A stretch of 64,000 nucleotides of DNA, from positions 186,001 to 250,000 of the forward strand of contig NZ_QAOG01000005.1 of NCBI RefSeq assembly GCF_003050705.1, given 5' to 3'. The notes beneath the pieces were generated by a model, which did no database searches, was not told the DNA's origin, and saw only the letters and a list, made by a program, of their open reading frames with translations. This DNA comes from Sphingomonas aurantiaca. Its GTDB lineage: Bacteria > Pseudomonadota > Alphaproteobacteria > Sphingomonadales > Sphingomonadaceae. The position numbers and the translations under genes are program-made. Within the stretch, counting starts at the first letter, position 1; every line of letters begins with the position of its first letter. Below are positions 35,645 to 44,027 of this stretch, piece after piece.

Positions 35645-36094
35645 TCAGGCGTTGGCCGCTGCCTTTGCGCCGGCCGCGGTCGCGACGCCGAAGACGAGGT
35701 GGACGATCGTGTGCGTACCGATCGTCGCCGCGTCCGCCTGCCATTCGGGTTTCTTGAGCTCCAGCAGAGGCCCGGTGATCCAGTGCATCGCGACGTAAAA
35801 CCCTAGGCCGAACACGATACCCGACGGCACTACGCCTGCATCCTCGTCCACCGTCAGGGCATAAACTGCGCCGGCTGCCGCGGAGAGCAGGAGGTGGCTA
35901 CCTTGGACGACAGCTTGTTCGGTTACATCCGGCAGATCGCTCGACGGTACTGAGCGGACGCCGAGTCGCCGCGCACCGACCCGTTCGAGATCGGTGAGTT
36001 CGGACGGCGTGCCGCTCTTCTTCTCGCCCGCCATCATCATAGCGGTGATGCATAGCCCCGCCACCAACCCGCCGGCCATCCGCCTGCCGTTCAT
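35645..36094 (-). CDS. hypothetical membrane protein, 149 aa
   Basis: ATG 36094 (MNGRRMAGGLVAGLCITAMM) overlaps the stop of the broken CMD gene upstream. It has a membrane helix at 7-24, a soluble part (SELTDLERVGARRLGVRSVP), then three helices (SHLLLSAAAGAVYALTV, GIVFGLGFYVAMHWITGPLL, THTIVHLVFGVATAAGA). Layout similar to DUF1440/YagU-type membrane proteins, but this is not firm. It is the first intact gene of the stress cluster. Confidence 0.7.
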   Translation of the reverse strand: MNGRRMAGGLVAGLCITAMMMAGEKKSGTPSELTDLERVGARRLGVRSVPSSDLPDVTEQAVVQGSHLLLSAAAGAVYALTVDEDAGVVPSGIVFGLGFYVAMHWITGPLLELKKPEWQADAATIGTHTIVHLVFGVATAAGAKAAANA

Positions 36095-36355
36095 GCACGC
36101 TTTCCCTCTTCCTGGGTATCGTCGGGCAGACCTTCCTCGCGACCGGGGACCGACATGTCGTAGGCGTTGAGCGGCAGCGACATGAGGCAATAGCCACCGA
36201 CCAGATAGACCAGCTCGGCCGTCCGGTCCTCGCCGAACGCGCGCACGGCACGGTTATAGGTCGAGGCCGGCAGCTGCCGTCCGCCCGCCCGCCAACGTGA
36301 CCGCGACGTCGTAGGCGGCCTGTTCCTCTTCGGTCTGGCGGGCGATACATATGGC
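36091..36355 (-). pseudogene. truncated and frameshifted carboxymuconolactone decarboxylase relative
   Basis: Read on the minus strand: IARQTEEEQAAYDVAVTLAG, then a frameshift in a GGGCGGGCGG run near 36285, then RQLPASTYNRAVRAFGEDRT, AELVYLVGGYCLMSLPLNAY, DMSVPGREEGLPDD. This is the C-terminal half of an AhpD-like/CMD family protein of the 'LVGGYCLMSLPLNAYDVPVP' type. A TAG directly precedes the fragment, so the N-terminal half is gone. It ends in an ATGA overlap with the 149-residue membrane protein, preserving the former operon junction. Confidence 0.8.
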
Positions 36356-37057
36356 CTACCAGAGCAGGACTATGCCCGCCTCCTACAGATGACCGGAACC
36401 GCTAAGGCCTCGCGCTAGGTGACCCAAAAGCGGACATTCGCGAGCCCTTCCCCACTCCCCAACTTCAGACATTTGTTCATCTCCACGCTGACTACGGTTA
36501 GCGCATGATCGTCCGTCATGGATGTCGTGAATGGGAAGGAGAGCGGCCTGCCTGCTTTCGGGCAGCGATGGCCGTAAGCAGCCCCGTTCATCTACAAAGG
36601 CTTAAGGCCGGTTGACCCGCTTTGATGGAAACCGCTTCTTCTTTTTTCGGGTCGCGACAGGCGTAGCCGGATGCCGTTCACATGATAGGAAGCATTCCGG
36701 CGGCTCTGCTTTGTAGCCGCTTTGCTGTGTAGCCTCCTTAGCGTCCAAAGCGGAATTGTACCTGCAAGGTTCGCCTCATCTGACAATCAAAATCGGCGTA
36801 CGAACTCCGATTATTTCTCAATACCATGATTTCTCGAGCTGGATTTTTCATATGAATCAATAAATTGCATGAATACAACAGCTGAAAATAGCTTGTTTCA
36901 TGTTTGCTTATTTTGAGCTATATAGGGAAGACTCGGCATCAGGAACTATTAATCCACTATTTTATCGAAGTAACATTCTTAATCGGACATTTTGGATCAG
37001 GCGGTGCAATAAGTAGTTAAATTCTGCCACTTTCCTTGTTTAACAATGGAGATTGTC
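36356..37057. other. 702-base gap: repeat copy and AT-rich leader
   Basis: Holds the full-length repeat A2 (36421-36563), a Ser/Arg-rich antisense frame without support (36592-36786), and an AT-rich stretch 36780-37040 upstream of the haloperoxidase gene that likely contains its promoter. A 20-codon tail ending at TAG 36416 (EQDYARLLQMTGTAKASR) looks protein-like but is too short to name. Confidence 0.5.
36421..36563 (+). repeat. dispersed intergenic repeat, full-length copy A2
   Basis: GACCCAAAAGCGGACATTCG, CCCCAACTTCAGACATTTGT, then AGCGCATGATCGTCCGTCAT, GGATGTCGTGAATGGGAAGG and AGAGCGGCCTGCCTGCTTTC. It aligns with A1 and A3 without large gaps over about 140 bases. Confidence 0.88.
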
Positions 37058-38449
37058 ATGAACCCAGTCCTATACTGGAACAACGTGCTCCTGGAATGCT
37101 CGCGTCGCGATTTTACGCGGGGGTTTAACAATTCGCAGCAGCCGGGCCCGATCCGAACGTCTCGCGCGATGGCGATCGTGCACATTGCCATCCATGATGC
37201 TGTAGCCTTCGAGACCAATCGGGCCGCCGCCGCCTATCTGAACAAGAAGGGCGTCGCGCACATGATCGGTGCGCCCCCAGCAGACAGCGTCCTTGCTGAC
37301 ACGCTCGCGGGCGCTGCGGTGACGACGCTGAAGGCGATGTACCCGCGGTATGGCACGTTCATCGACGACTCGCATAGCGGCGCATCTAACGCGGCCTTCG
37401 CTTATGGTGCGCAGATCGCGCGGGCGATCCTTGATGCGCGCGCCGACGACGGATCGACGGTGATGGTCACCGCACCTCAGGACGAGACACTCGTCTACGG
37501 ACAGCACCGGGCTGATCCGTTCGCTCCGAACCAACCAAGGCTGGGCCTTGTGTGGGGTAACGTGACGCGCTTCACCGGGTCAGATCACCAACCGCTGGCG
37601 CCGTACCCGGGTCAGGGCAGTATGCCGTTGGTTGATGATCCAGCGTACCGTGAGGATTATGAAGAGGTCGTGCGTTACGGCGCGACCGAACGGCGCGATA
37701 GGACCGCGGAGCAAGAGCGGATCGGCATCTACTGGGGCTATGACGGGGTGATGAATTTGGGTGTGCCCCCCAGGATGTACAATCAGATCGCCCGCGTCGT
37801 CGTGGCAGACAAGGCGCTCAACCTCGCCAAGTCGGCGGAACTGTTCGCGCAGCTCAACGTCGCAATGGCGGATGCGGGTATCGATGCCTGGCATTGGAAG
37901 TATCACTACGATCTGTGGCGTCCGGTGGCAGGCATCCGGGCCGAACACTCGCCGGACGGCGATCCGTTCTGGGCGCCGCTCGGCGCACCGCAGACCAACG
38001 CTTCGCCAGGACGCTACACCCTTACGCCGCCATTCCCCGCCTATCCGTCAGGACACGCCACGTTTGGTGCAGCACTGTTCCAGACGCTTCGTCTGGCTCT
38101 TCGCACCGCCCCCGCTCCGATCACACTGGCCGATGTGCTAGTCGAGGAAGATGGCCCCGGCGATACGATTAACAACGAAGTCTTCACCTTCGTGTCTGAT
38201 GAGCTCGACGGCATATCAATCGATCCCAATGGGTCGGTCCGGCAGCATAGCCCGGTCACGTTTCCTAACTACGCCAGAGCAATCTGGGAAAACTCAGTCA
38301 GCCGCATCTACCTTGGCGTTCACTGGCGTTTTGACGGGATCCCTCGCACCTCCGATCAAAATGTCGGCGGCGTGCCGCTAGGTTTGGAGATTGCCAAGGA
38401 AGCACACGCACTCTTTAATTCCTCCCCGTCACTCGGGGGATCTGTCTGA
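37058..38449 (+). CDS. vanadium-dependent haloperoxidase
   Basis: 463 residues, chosen from ATG 37058 because GGAG lies nine bases upstream (37049-37052); an ATG at 37046 adds four residues. Vanadate-binding residues are in place: Lys281 and Arg288 (WKYHYDLWRPV), Ser331-Gly332-His333 (YPSGHATFG), Arg416 and the vanadate-linked His422 (SRIYLGVHWRFD). The catalytic acid-base His of classical chloroperoxidases falls within PSGH. There is no signal peptide. It oxidises halide with peroxide to halogenate or quench signals. It is flanked by AT-rich DNA with no operon partner. Confidence 0.93.
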   Translation: MNPVLYWNNVLLECSRRDFTRGFNNSQQPGPIRTSRAMAIVHIAIHDAVAFETNRAAAAYLNKKGVAHMIGAPPADSVLADTLAGAAVTTLKAMYPRYGTFIDDSHSGASNAAFAYGAQIARAILDARADDGSTVMVTAPQDETLVYGQHRADPFAPNQPRLGLVWGNVTRFTGSDHQPLAPYPGQGSMPLVDDPAYREDYEEVVRYGATERRDRTAEQERIGIYWGYDGVMNLGVPPRMYNQIARVVVADKALNLAKSAELFAQLNVAMADAGIDAWHWKYHYDLWRPVAGIRAEHSPDGDPFWAPLGAPQTNASPGRYTLTPPFPAYPSGHATFGAALFQTLRLALRTAPAPITLADVLVEEDGPGDTINNEVFTFVSDELDGISIDPNGSVRQHSPVTFPNYARAIWENSVSRIYLGVHWRFDGIPRTSDQNVGGVPLGLEIAKEAHALFNSSPSLGGSV

Positions 38450-38863
38450 AAATAGAGGCAGATCAGTTGCACTGATCGTTTAAGGAACGGCGCGCGCGAC
38501 CGGTAGCTCAGGCGCGTCATTCCCATGATGCCGACAAGGTGTCTGCTCACCGGCATCGACGCTGATGAAAACGCGTGCCGGGTTCATGGGCACGGCAGCA
38601 TTGGCGACGCGTGCCAATACTGACGAGTGGCCTTTAAATCCAATACTGCATGCGGCTATCGGTCCAGCATTATCATGTGAGAGGTTTATGCAGCATAGAT
38701 GCAATGTTGGTCTATTGATTATCAGCGTTAAGCTGTAATCCGTCAGCGGCGCAATGCCGCTATCGTAAGCATCAAGGATCCCTCAATTGACACGACACTG
38801 ACAACTGCCGCGTGGGGCCGGCAGCCTTCCAGTCGGCGCGATCGATTGCTCCTCGTCTTAGCG
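38450..38863. other. 414-base gap without a supported gene
   Basis: Two short frames exist (57 codons on the plus strand from 38567, ending at TAA near 38740; 74 codons on the minus strand, 38480-38704). Neither has a ribosome site or a recognisable sequence. No repeat copy was seen. Confidence 0.4.
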
Positions 38864-39094
38864 TCAGACAACAGGTAGCGATGTTAGCCAACCATCTCGC
38901 ATTACGACTGCGATCATATGCGCCCTGTTTCGAGTCCGTGTCTTCAGCCGCACATTTTCAATGTGCCGCTCGACGGTGCACGGCGCGATGTTGAGCTCGC
39001 TAGCAACTGCTCTAGCCGAGCGCCCCCTGGCAACAAGCCGGAGGACTTCTTCTTCACGAGCGGTCAAGTGCAGTAAATCCGAAGAGTATGCCAT
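38864..39094 (-). CDS. solo LuxR-type HTH protein, 76 aa
   Basis: ATG 39094 follows GGGGGTG. Nearly the whole protein is a GerE/LuxR helix-turn-helix: LLHLTAREEEVLRLVARGRS, ARAVASELNIAPCTVERHIE, NVRLKTRTRNRAHMIAVVMR. No receiver or autoinducer domain is fused. It may be a stand-alone regulator of its surroundings (GerE-like) or a remnant of a longer protein. Low GC and isolated by gaps. Confidence 0.8.
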   Translation of the reverse strand: MAYSSDLLHLTAREEEVLRLVARGRSARAVASELNIAPCTVERHIENVRLKTRTRNRAHMIAVVMRDGWLTSLPVV

Positions 39095-39584
39095 TGTCAC
39101 CCCCCAATATATCGTGATGTGGGGAATAAGAATGGTAATCGCCCCCACGGCGCGGCTTCTACGCATGAGCACCTATGCAATATCTACTGAAATCTGACAT
39201 ATTTCAGTAGGATTAAATCACTACCTGATTCGCATCTTGATATTGCCACGGTATTTGTAGTTAATAAATCCTTCACTACCTTAGACCGATGTGTTTAACG
39301 TACAAACCGATTGCTCAGACCTGACCAGAACGTCGCGAAAAGCATTCACTTCGGACGGGATCTGAACGGGTGGAGCGAAGGGGATCTCCGCGCGACGTGC
39401 TGGCGACGTCTACTTCAAGAAGGGAAGCGGACAGGAGGATTTCGGGCAATTAGCTGGGTAAAACGGGTTGTCACGACACGACCTAGAGCCGTGATTATCG
39501 TGACTGCAGGTTGTCCTAACGCTGGAACGACTTCAATCCCACTTGGCCCATCCCGGGCCGTTCAATTTCTTGACCCAACATTAC
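39095..39584. other. 490-base gap with right-half repeat piece
   Basis: AAGGGAAGCGGACAGGAGGA, TTTCGGGCAATTAGC at 39419-39454 is a right-half module of the dispersed repeat. No gene is supported between the solo HTH gene and the frame-restored end of the membrane protein at 39585. Confidence 0.5.
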
Positions 39585-40380
39585 CTAGTGCCGTCCGGTT
39601 ATTTGCGGGCCGATCGGTGGTCGAGCGAAGGCCAGTCCCGGAACAGTCTCCCCAGGGCTACCGCGTGTGACTGCCGCGTAGATCGCGTTGCCCAGTGGGC
39701 TATAGGTGACCGCCTCGGTCAGTAGAAAAACACCGACCATGGCGGCGCCCCCCCCGGACCCATGCCGGATGAATCTGGCCCGAACGGAACCAATCGGCGA
39801 CCACCCCGGAGATCAGAAGCACGAGCACCGCGGCAAAAGTCGCCTCGTACGCAAATGGAGGCAGTAGCGGCATGGGCAACAGGCGTCCGAACGCTGGCCC
39901 GACGAGCAACGACGTCGCGCAGAAATGCAAGCGACGATGCCAGTCGCTCTGCCGCCTCAGGCGGATCGCCGCGACCGTTAATCCGACAAAGCCGATCAAG
40001 GTCATCGGATCGAAAACGAGGAAATGTTGTGGCCGAAAGAAGAATGGCACCTGTCCGCGGCGTACCATCGCGACCGTGACCGCGCAGCCCAATCCAAGCA
40101 TCAACACAATCCAGCCCGCTCCGATCCACCCGAGCTTGCGGTGCAGTTCGACGTTGTCGGTCACGATGAACGCGTTCTGTGTCACATACAGTGCCACCCA
40201 GCCCATAAATACGATCGCATGCGCATGCAGCAACAGCGGCGCGTGAAAGCTGGACCGGCCAGCAGCCAGTTGCAAAGAGAACCCGGCAACGACAACACCT
40301 GCGATGACCAACGCCAGGATCATGAAAAGACCGGAATCGGACGAGCGCAAGGGCCGGTCGGCAATTGTCGTCGAAACCAT
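39585..40380 (-). pseudogene. seven-helix membrane protein broken or switched at a C8 tract
   Basis: From ATG 40380 the frame encodes about seven membrane helices (MILALVIAGVVVAGFSLQLA, LLLHAHAIVFMGWVALYVTQ, IGAGWIVLMLGLGCAVTVAM and others), reaching SGQIHPAWVRGG. At C8 39748-39755 it then runs out of frame and stops at 39700 after RRHGRCFSTDRGGHL. With one base fewer the natural continuation AAMVGVFLLTEAVTYSPLGN, AIYAAVTRGSPGE is read to a TAG at 39585. This is either a frameshift mutation, a sequencing error, or a slipped-strand switch. Function not recognised. His-rich helix 2 and a charged loop hint at a haem or redox role. Confidence 0.75.
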
Positions 40381-40589
40381 ACGCCCCCTCCAGCTGATGC
40401 TACGCTATACCACAAGTACTACTGATCACAAAAGTTGATCGGTTCCTAAGAAATACATATTTCTCTAACTAATATTTGAAAGCATCTTCTTATAAGAGAT
40501 TGGTTATGAACCTATTCTGGCAAATCATTAAAACCTGTTGCCATTCATTGTAGGGTTCGTAACCATCCGATGTGCCGGGAGGGAATCAG

Positions 40590-42410
40590 ATGTTGACGCA
40601 ATTTGCCGATCGACTGATGCGGTTGATGCCTCCTCAACTACCTGCTCTGAAGAGCGGCGTCCTGGTTATGATCCGCCGTGTCTGGCTTGCGCTGCTGCTG
40701 CTAGTCGTAGCGATCCAGCTTGCGGGACTCGGCTTCGTATTATTCGACACCTACCGCATCGACCCAGCGCTGCGTGCCATTGGACTCGAGCTCAAATTCG
40801 ACGACGACACCCGCCCGGTCGTGACCTCGCTGCGCGCCGACCTGATCTCGGCCGGAGCGCGTCCGGGTGATCTGATCGTGTCGGTTGCCGGGCGCCGTTA
40901 CGCGCCGGACGTGAGCGCTTTGACATTGGCGCGCGCTATCATGGCGGTGCCGGGCGACGTGGTGACCCTCGGCCTTCTTAAGCCCGAGGGGCGCGAGATC
41001 CTGATACAGGCCCGCCGCTCGGCGCACATGCCTAACGGCGATGCACGGAACCCGATCCCCTTGGCGGTGCGGATGGCTGTCAGGCTTCTTTTTACACTGC
41101 TCTGTTCGATATCGCTGCTCGGATCGAGCTTTGTGATGCTTTATCGGCGCCCGGGCGACCCTGAGGCGCTGCTGCTTGGGCTGAGCTTCCTTGGCATCGC
41201 CGCCAGCGTCGATCCACCGCTGTTAATGTGGATGTCGATCGGCGTCGATTGGATGATTGACGTACTGACCGGACTATGGTGGCCGATGCTCGTGATCGCG
41301 CTGGCTGCGTTCCCGGACGGTCGGTTCACGCCCCGGGGGCTGCGCTGCTCGATAGTCTTCGCGCCGCTGCTTGGCGTCGTCTTGATGCTCAACTACCTCA
41401 ATGAGACAGCTTCGTTGCTCCTCGGCGTGGGCGTGCCGCTGCTGCTCCTGGTGGCGCAACGAATCCGCTATCGACGGCTCCAACCGGGGGGCGAGCGTCA
41501 GCAAATCAAATGGGCGGCTCTGGGGTTCGCAATGGGCCTGCTGCTCGTCGGCGCTTCCCTGGCAATGTCACTGGCGGCCTTCGATCAATGGCCGGCAACG
41601 ATCCGCGGCATCTGGCTTCTGGGAACCGTCTGCCTATTCAATCTCGGATTTGCGATTATGCCACTCGGGCTCCTCGTTTCGCTGATCCGCTATCGGTTGT
41701 GGGATGTCGATCAAGTCATCTCGCGCTCGGTCGCCTACACCGTCGTTACCAGCGGGATCGTGCTTCTTTGGACGCTGCTGTCGGATCTCGCAAAGCATCT
41801 CGTCGCGGCGGTAATGGGTCCCGGCAACGCTATGCTTGGACTTGGGCTTGGGGCGATCGTGGCGGCGGGGGTGTTCTTGCCCGCTCAACGCGCGATGCTG
41901 CACTGGTCCAAGCGGCGCTTCAATCCTTCGAGCATCGATCTCGAGCGCCTTCCCGCTCGGTTGCTGCTATGGCGCGATCGTTGTGACGCACCAGAGGTCG
42001 CGGCCCGTGTGCTCGATGTCGCGATGCGCGCACTGCATGCGTCTTCGGGCGCGGTATTTGGCCGCACCCCGACCGGGCATTCGCTATTGGCCAGACGTTG
42101 CCGAAACGCGGAGGATGCCGCGCCTGTCGCGTGGCTAAGCCCAGATGGTGCGAGGGATCGAGGCGGTTATGTGCTGCATCTCGAAGACGAGGATGGGCTG
42201 GCAGGTTGGCTGATACTCATGCCACGTGACGACGGCTCACCGTTGCCCAAGTCCGAGCGTCGCACACTTTCCACCGCCGCGGGGCCCATCGCGCAGGCGC
42301 TGCGCATCGCGTCTCAAGCTCGGGGAAAGGGATTGATCCCCCGCCACATCGCGGAGGAGTTGCGGGATCGGCTGGACAGGCTGGAGCAGGATCGACCTCG
42401 ACCGGCTTAA
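40590..42410 (+). CDS. membrane protein with PDZ, multi-helix and C-terminal GAF-like regions
   Basis: 606 residues from ATG 40590, which has GGGAGGGA six bases upstream; a GTG at 40572 is less likely. One helix at about residues 28-50 is followed by an extracytoplasmic PDZ-like domain (IDPALRAIGLELKFDDDTRP, ISAGARPGDLIVSVAGRRYA). Then come about seven to eight helices (from PIPLAVRMAVRLLFTLLCSI to VFLPAQRAMLH). The C-terminal cytoplasmic part (RRFNPSSIDLERLPARLLLW onward) looks like a GAF-type domain (AMRALHASSGAVFGRTPTG). No kinase or cyclase domain follows, so it may pass a signal to a separate protein. The architecture is reminiscent of 7TM-type sensors. Confidence 0.75.
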   Translation: MLTQFADRLMRLMPPQLPALKSGVLVMIRRVWLALLLLVVAIQLAGLGFVLFDTYRIDPALRAIGLELKFDDDTRPVVTSLRADLISAGARPGDLIVSVAGRRYAPDVSALTLARAIMAVPGDVVTLGLLKPEGREILIQARRSAHMPNGDARNPIPLAVRMAVRLLFTLLCSISLLGSSFVMLYRRPGDPEALLLGLSFLGIAASVDPPLLMWMSIGVDWMIDVLTGLWWPMLVIALAAFPDGRFTPRGLRCSIVFAPLLGVVLMLNYLNETASLLLGVGVPLLLLVAQRIRYRRLQPGGERQQIKWAALGFAMGLLLVGASLAMSLAAFDQWPATIRGIWLLGTVCLFNLGFAIMPLGLLVSLIRYRLWDVDQVISRSVAYTVVTSGIVLLWTLLSDLAKHLVAAVMGPGNAMLGLGLGAIVAAGVFLPAQRAMLHWSKRRFNPSSIDLERLPARLLLWRDRCDAPEVAARVLDVAMRALHASSGAVFGRTPTGHSLLARRCRNAEDAAPVAWLSPDGARDRGGYVLHLEDEDGLAGWLILMPRDDGSPLPKSERRTLSTAAGPIAQALRIASQARGKGLIPRHIAEELRDRLDRLEQDRPRPA

Positions 42411-43115
42411 ACTTCAAGATTTCTAGCTTTAGTGGCTCGCGATGATGATCGCCCGGAACCGCAATAGAGGGCGCTTTCGCGCTCGGATTACGTCAGACGC
42501 TGGCAATCAGGCGGCGTACGATCGTTGACGCACGGATCACATTCGGTGCGACAGATAGGACATTGACCGATAAGCGGCGCGGGACTGCGTACACGGCGAT
42601 CAAAGCGGCGATCAAAGCGGCGATCAAAGCGGCGATCCTGCCGCGCAGATATCGTCGGTCAACCCACGCACAGGTACAAGATCGAGGCCGCCCCGGAGCA
42701 ATTGGCGGAATTCCCCTGATTTGGCGTTGAACTGGTCCGGAGCTGAAGTTCGAGGTCGTCGATCTGGCGGGACAACACACCCTCGACGGCTGCCGCATCG
42801 ATTGGTCACACGCTGGCCTCGAACCCGGCTTCGAACGCACGGGCAAGATGGCGACCGATCTGGAACCGGGTCTTGAGTCTGGCGGCAAAAGGGATAGCGG
42901 CGTCCTTGGTCAGCACAGAGTTTGGCTCGACCCCGGCGACAACGGGGGGCGCAAGTCCCGATCGATGTAATCACGCTGCCGGTCGCGCGAACTGCCAAAC
43001 TCGAACATGGTTGTCCGATCGGGGATTTCTCCCGTCAGCGGCCGCTCGAGGCCGTTACCGGGTTTGTGCTGCCGACGAGAATCACGGCGTGGAGCTCAAC
43101 CGAAGGCAAGTCGAC
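42411..43115. other. 705-base gap with 12-base tandem repeat and decayed coding traces
   Basis: 42594-42637 is a tandem repeat. On the minus strand 42790-42910 reads DAAIPFAARLKTRFQIGRHL, ARAFEAGFEASV, loosely like a piece of an IS701/IS4-type transposase, but this is weak and the frame is short. No intact gene. Confidence 0.4.
42594..42637 (+). repeat. 12-base tandem repeat, 3.6 units
   Basis: CGGCGATCAAAG three times in direct tandem, then CGGCGATC. Non-coding or part of a lost frame; units differ from the dispersed repeat family. Confidence 0.85.
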
Positions 43116-43559
43116 TCAGGGCAGGAAATCGATCCCCACCGCCGCAAATTCCATCGTGTTCTGCGCATCAGTCGAGCCGGTGAAGCGGACGCCCAGCGTG
43201 ATACCGACGCCCCAAGCCACGTCGGGCTTATTCGGCAGGCTGAAGCGCTCCAGGCCGAACGCCGTCGGTGATAAATTCATGTTGTCCTGCGCGAACACGC
43301 GGTTTTCCCCGTCGAAGACGTGTACGTTAGTAATGTCGGCCAGCGTCGAACCCGAGCGCATGCGCACCATCGCCGAGTCGATCCGCAGCCGGTTGTCGTT
43401 GACGATCACCGTTGTCGGCACCGCAAAATGAAACCAGTTGGTCGTGTTGGGTTTGCCGATCACGCGAATGAAGAAGCCGGCGCGCCATTCAGACTTGATG
43501 TTGCCGGGCACTTCGATCGCCATACTGTGGCCGTGCGCCCACATTGCTGCTTCGAGCAT
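43116..43559 (-). CDS. beta-rich protein (DUF6623-like), stand-alone copy
   Basis: 147 residues beginning MLEAAMWAHGHSMAIEVPGN. It has repeated beta-strand character with no signal peptide or membrane helix. It is a clear paralogue of the first ~150 residues of the zinc-protease gene two genes upstream: both share GFF(I/V)RVIGKPNTTNWFHF, (T)VI(V/M)x(N/K)xRLxIDSAM, VH(V/I)FDGENR and TMEFAA(V/A)GIDF. The family name DUF6623 is from memory. The last gene of a three-gene minus-strand cassette. Base spacing is 9 bases after the middle gene. Confidence 0.8.
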   Translation of the reverse strand: MLEAAMWAHGHSMAIEVPGNIKSEWRAGFFIRVIGKPNTTNWFHFAVPTTVIVNDNRLRIDSAMVRMRSGSTLADITNVHVFDGENRVFAQDNMNLSPTAFGLERFSLPNKPDVAWGVGITLGVRFTGSTDAQNTMEFAAVGIDFLP

Positions 43560-43568
43560 CTGATCCTC

Positions 43569-44015
43569 CTATTTGATGTCGCCGAGCTTGCGTCCAGCAA
43601 GATCGCGAACTTCGCGGAACTGTGTACGCTCCTTCAGCGCCCGGATTTTGGGGCCGAGCACGGGAGAATCGGCATCAACGGCGTGCAAGACCATTTTCGA
43701 TATGGCCGGGTTTGCCTCATCGATCAGGAGATCGGCAGCTCGGTCGCGCGCTTTGGCCGGTAAATTTTTCAGCCCCGTTGCCGATGCGATCCGCATCAGC
43801 TCGGTCGTGCTGCGCGCCGCTTTTACGACGATCTCGTCCGCGTCGCCTATATCGAGAAGGCTGGCGAGATAAACCGCCTTGGTTGCGCGTCCGACATCGC
43901 TGCCTTCGGCGATCGCGCGCAATTTGGGCACGTCGCTTGCGTTCAGCTGAGCCGCGAGCTCAGGATATTGCGGCTCTTCATTGTCGAGAGCCTGGCGCAG
44001 TTCCTGTTCGGTCAT
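43569..44015 (-). CDS. alpha-solenoid-like (HEAT-type) protein
   Basis: 148 residues, nearly all helical, with repeated antiparallel helix pairs: VPKLRAIAEGSDVGRATKAV, YLASLLDIGDADEIVVKAAR, IASATGLKNLPAKARDRAAD, LLIDEANPAISKMVLHAVDA. This is the pattern of HEAT/ARM-like solenoids, and I see four units. No signal peptide. It lies between the zinc protease (12 bases upstream) and its stand-alone paralogous domain (9 bases downstream), so all three are surely co-transcribed. A binding or inhibitory role toward the protease is a guess from context. Confidence 0.7.
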   Translation of the reverse strand: MTEQELRQALDNEEPQYPELAAQLNASDVPKLRAIAEGSDVGRATKAVYLASLLDIGDADEIVVKAARSTTELMRIASATGLKNLPAKARDRAADLLIDEANPAISKMVLHAVDADSPVLGPKIRALKERTQFREVRDLAGRKLGDIK

Positions 44016-44027
44016 TGGTCAAACCCT

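Noticed and set aside
36356..36416. Short tail EQDYARLLQMTGTAKASR ending at TAG, possibly Fic-like
   Set aside because: Too short and lacking any flanking domain to name.
36592..36786. 64-codon minus-strand frame upstream of the haloperoxidase
   Set aside because: No ribosome site or conserved feature; Ser/Arg-rich, overlaps the repeat's downstream flank.
42594..42637. Possible CRISPR-like array
   Set aside because: Direct 12-base tandem units without spacers; not a repeat-spacer array.
42790..42910. Minus-strand transposase-like piece (RFQIGRHLARAFEAGF)
   Set aside because: Only a vague resemblance to IS701-type proteins, with stops on both sides; mentioned in the gap entry only.
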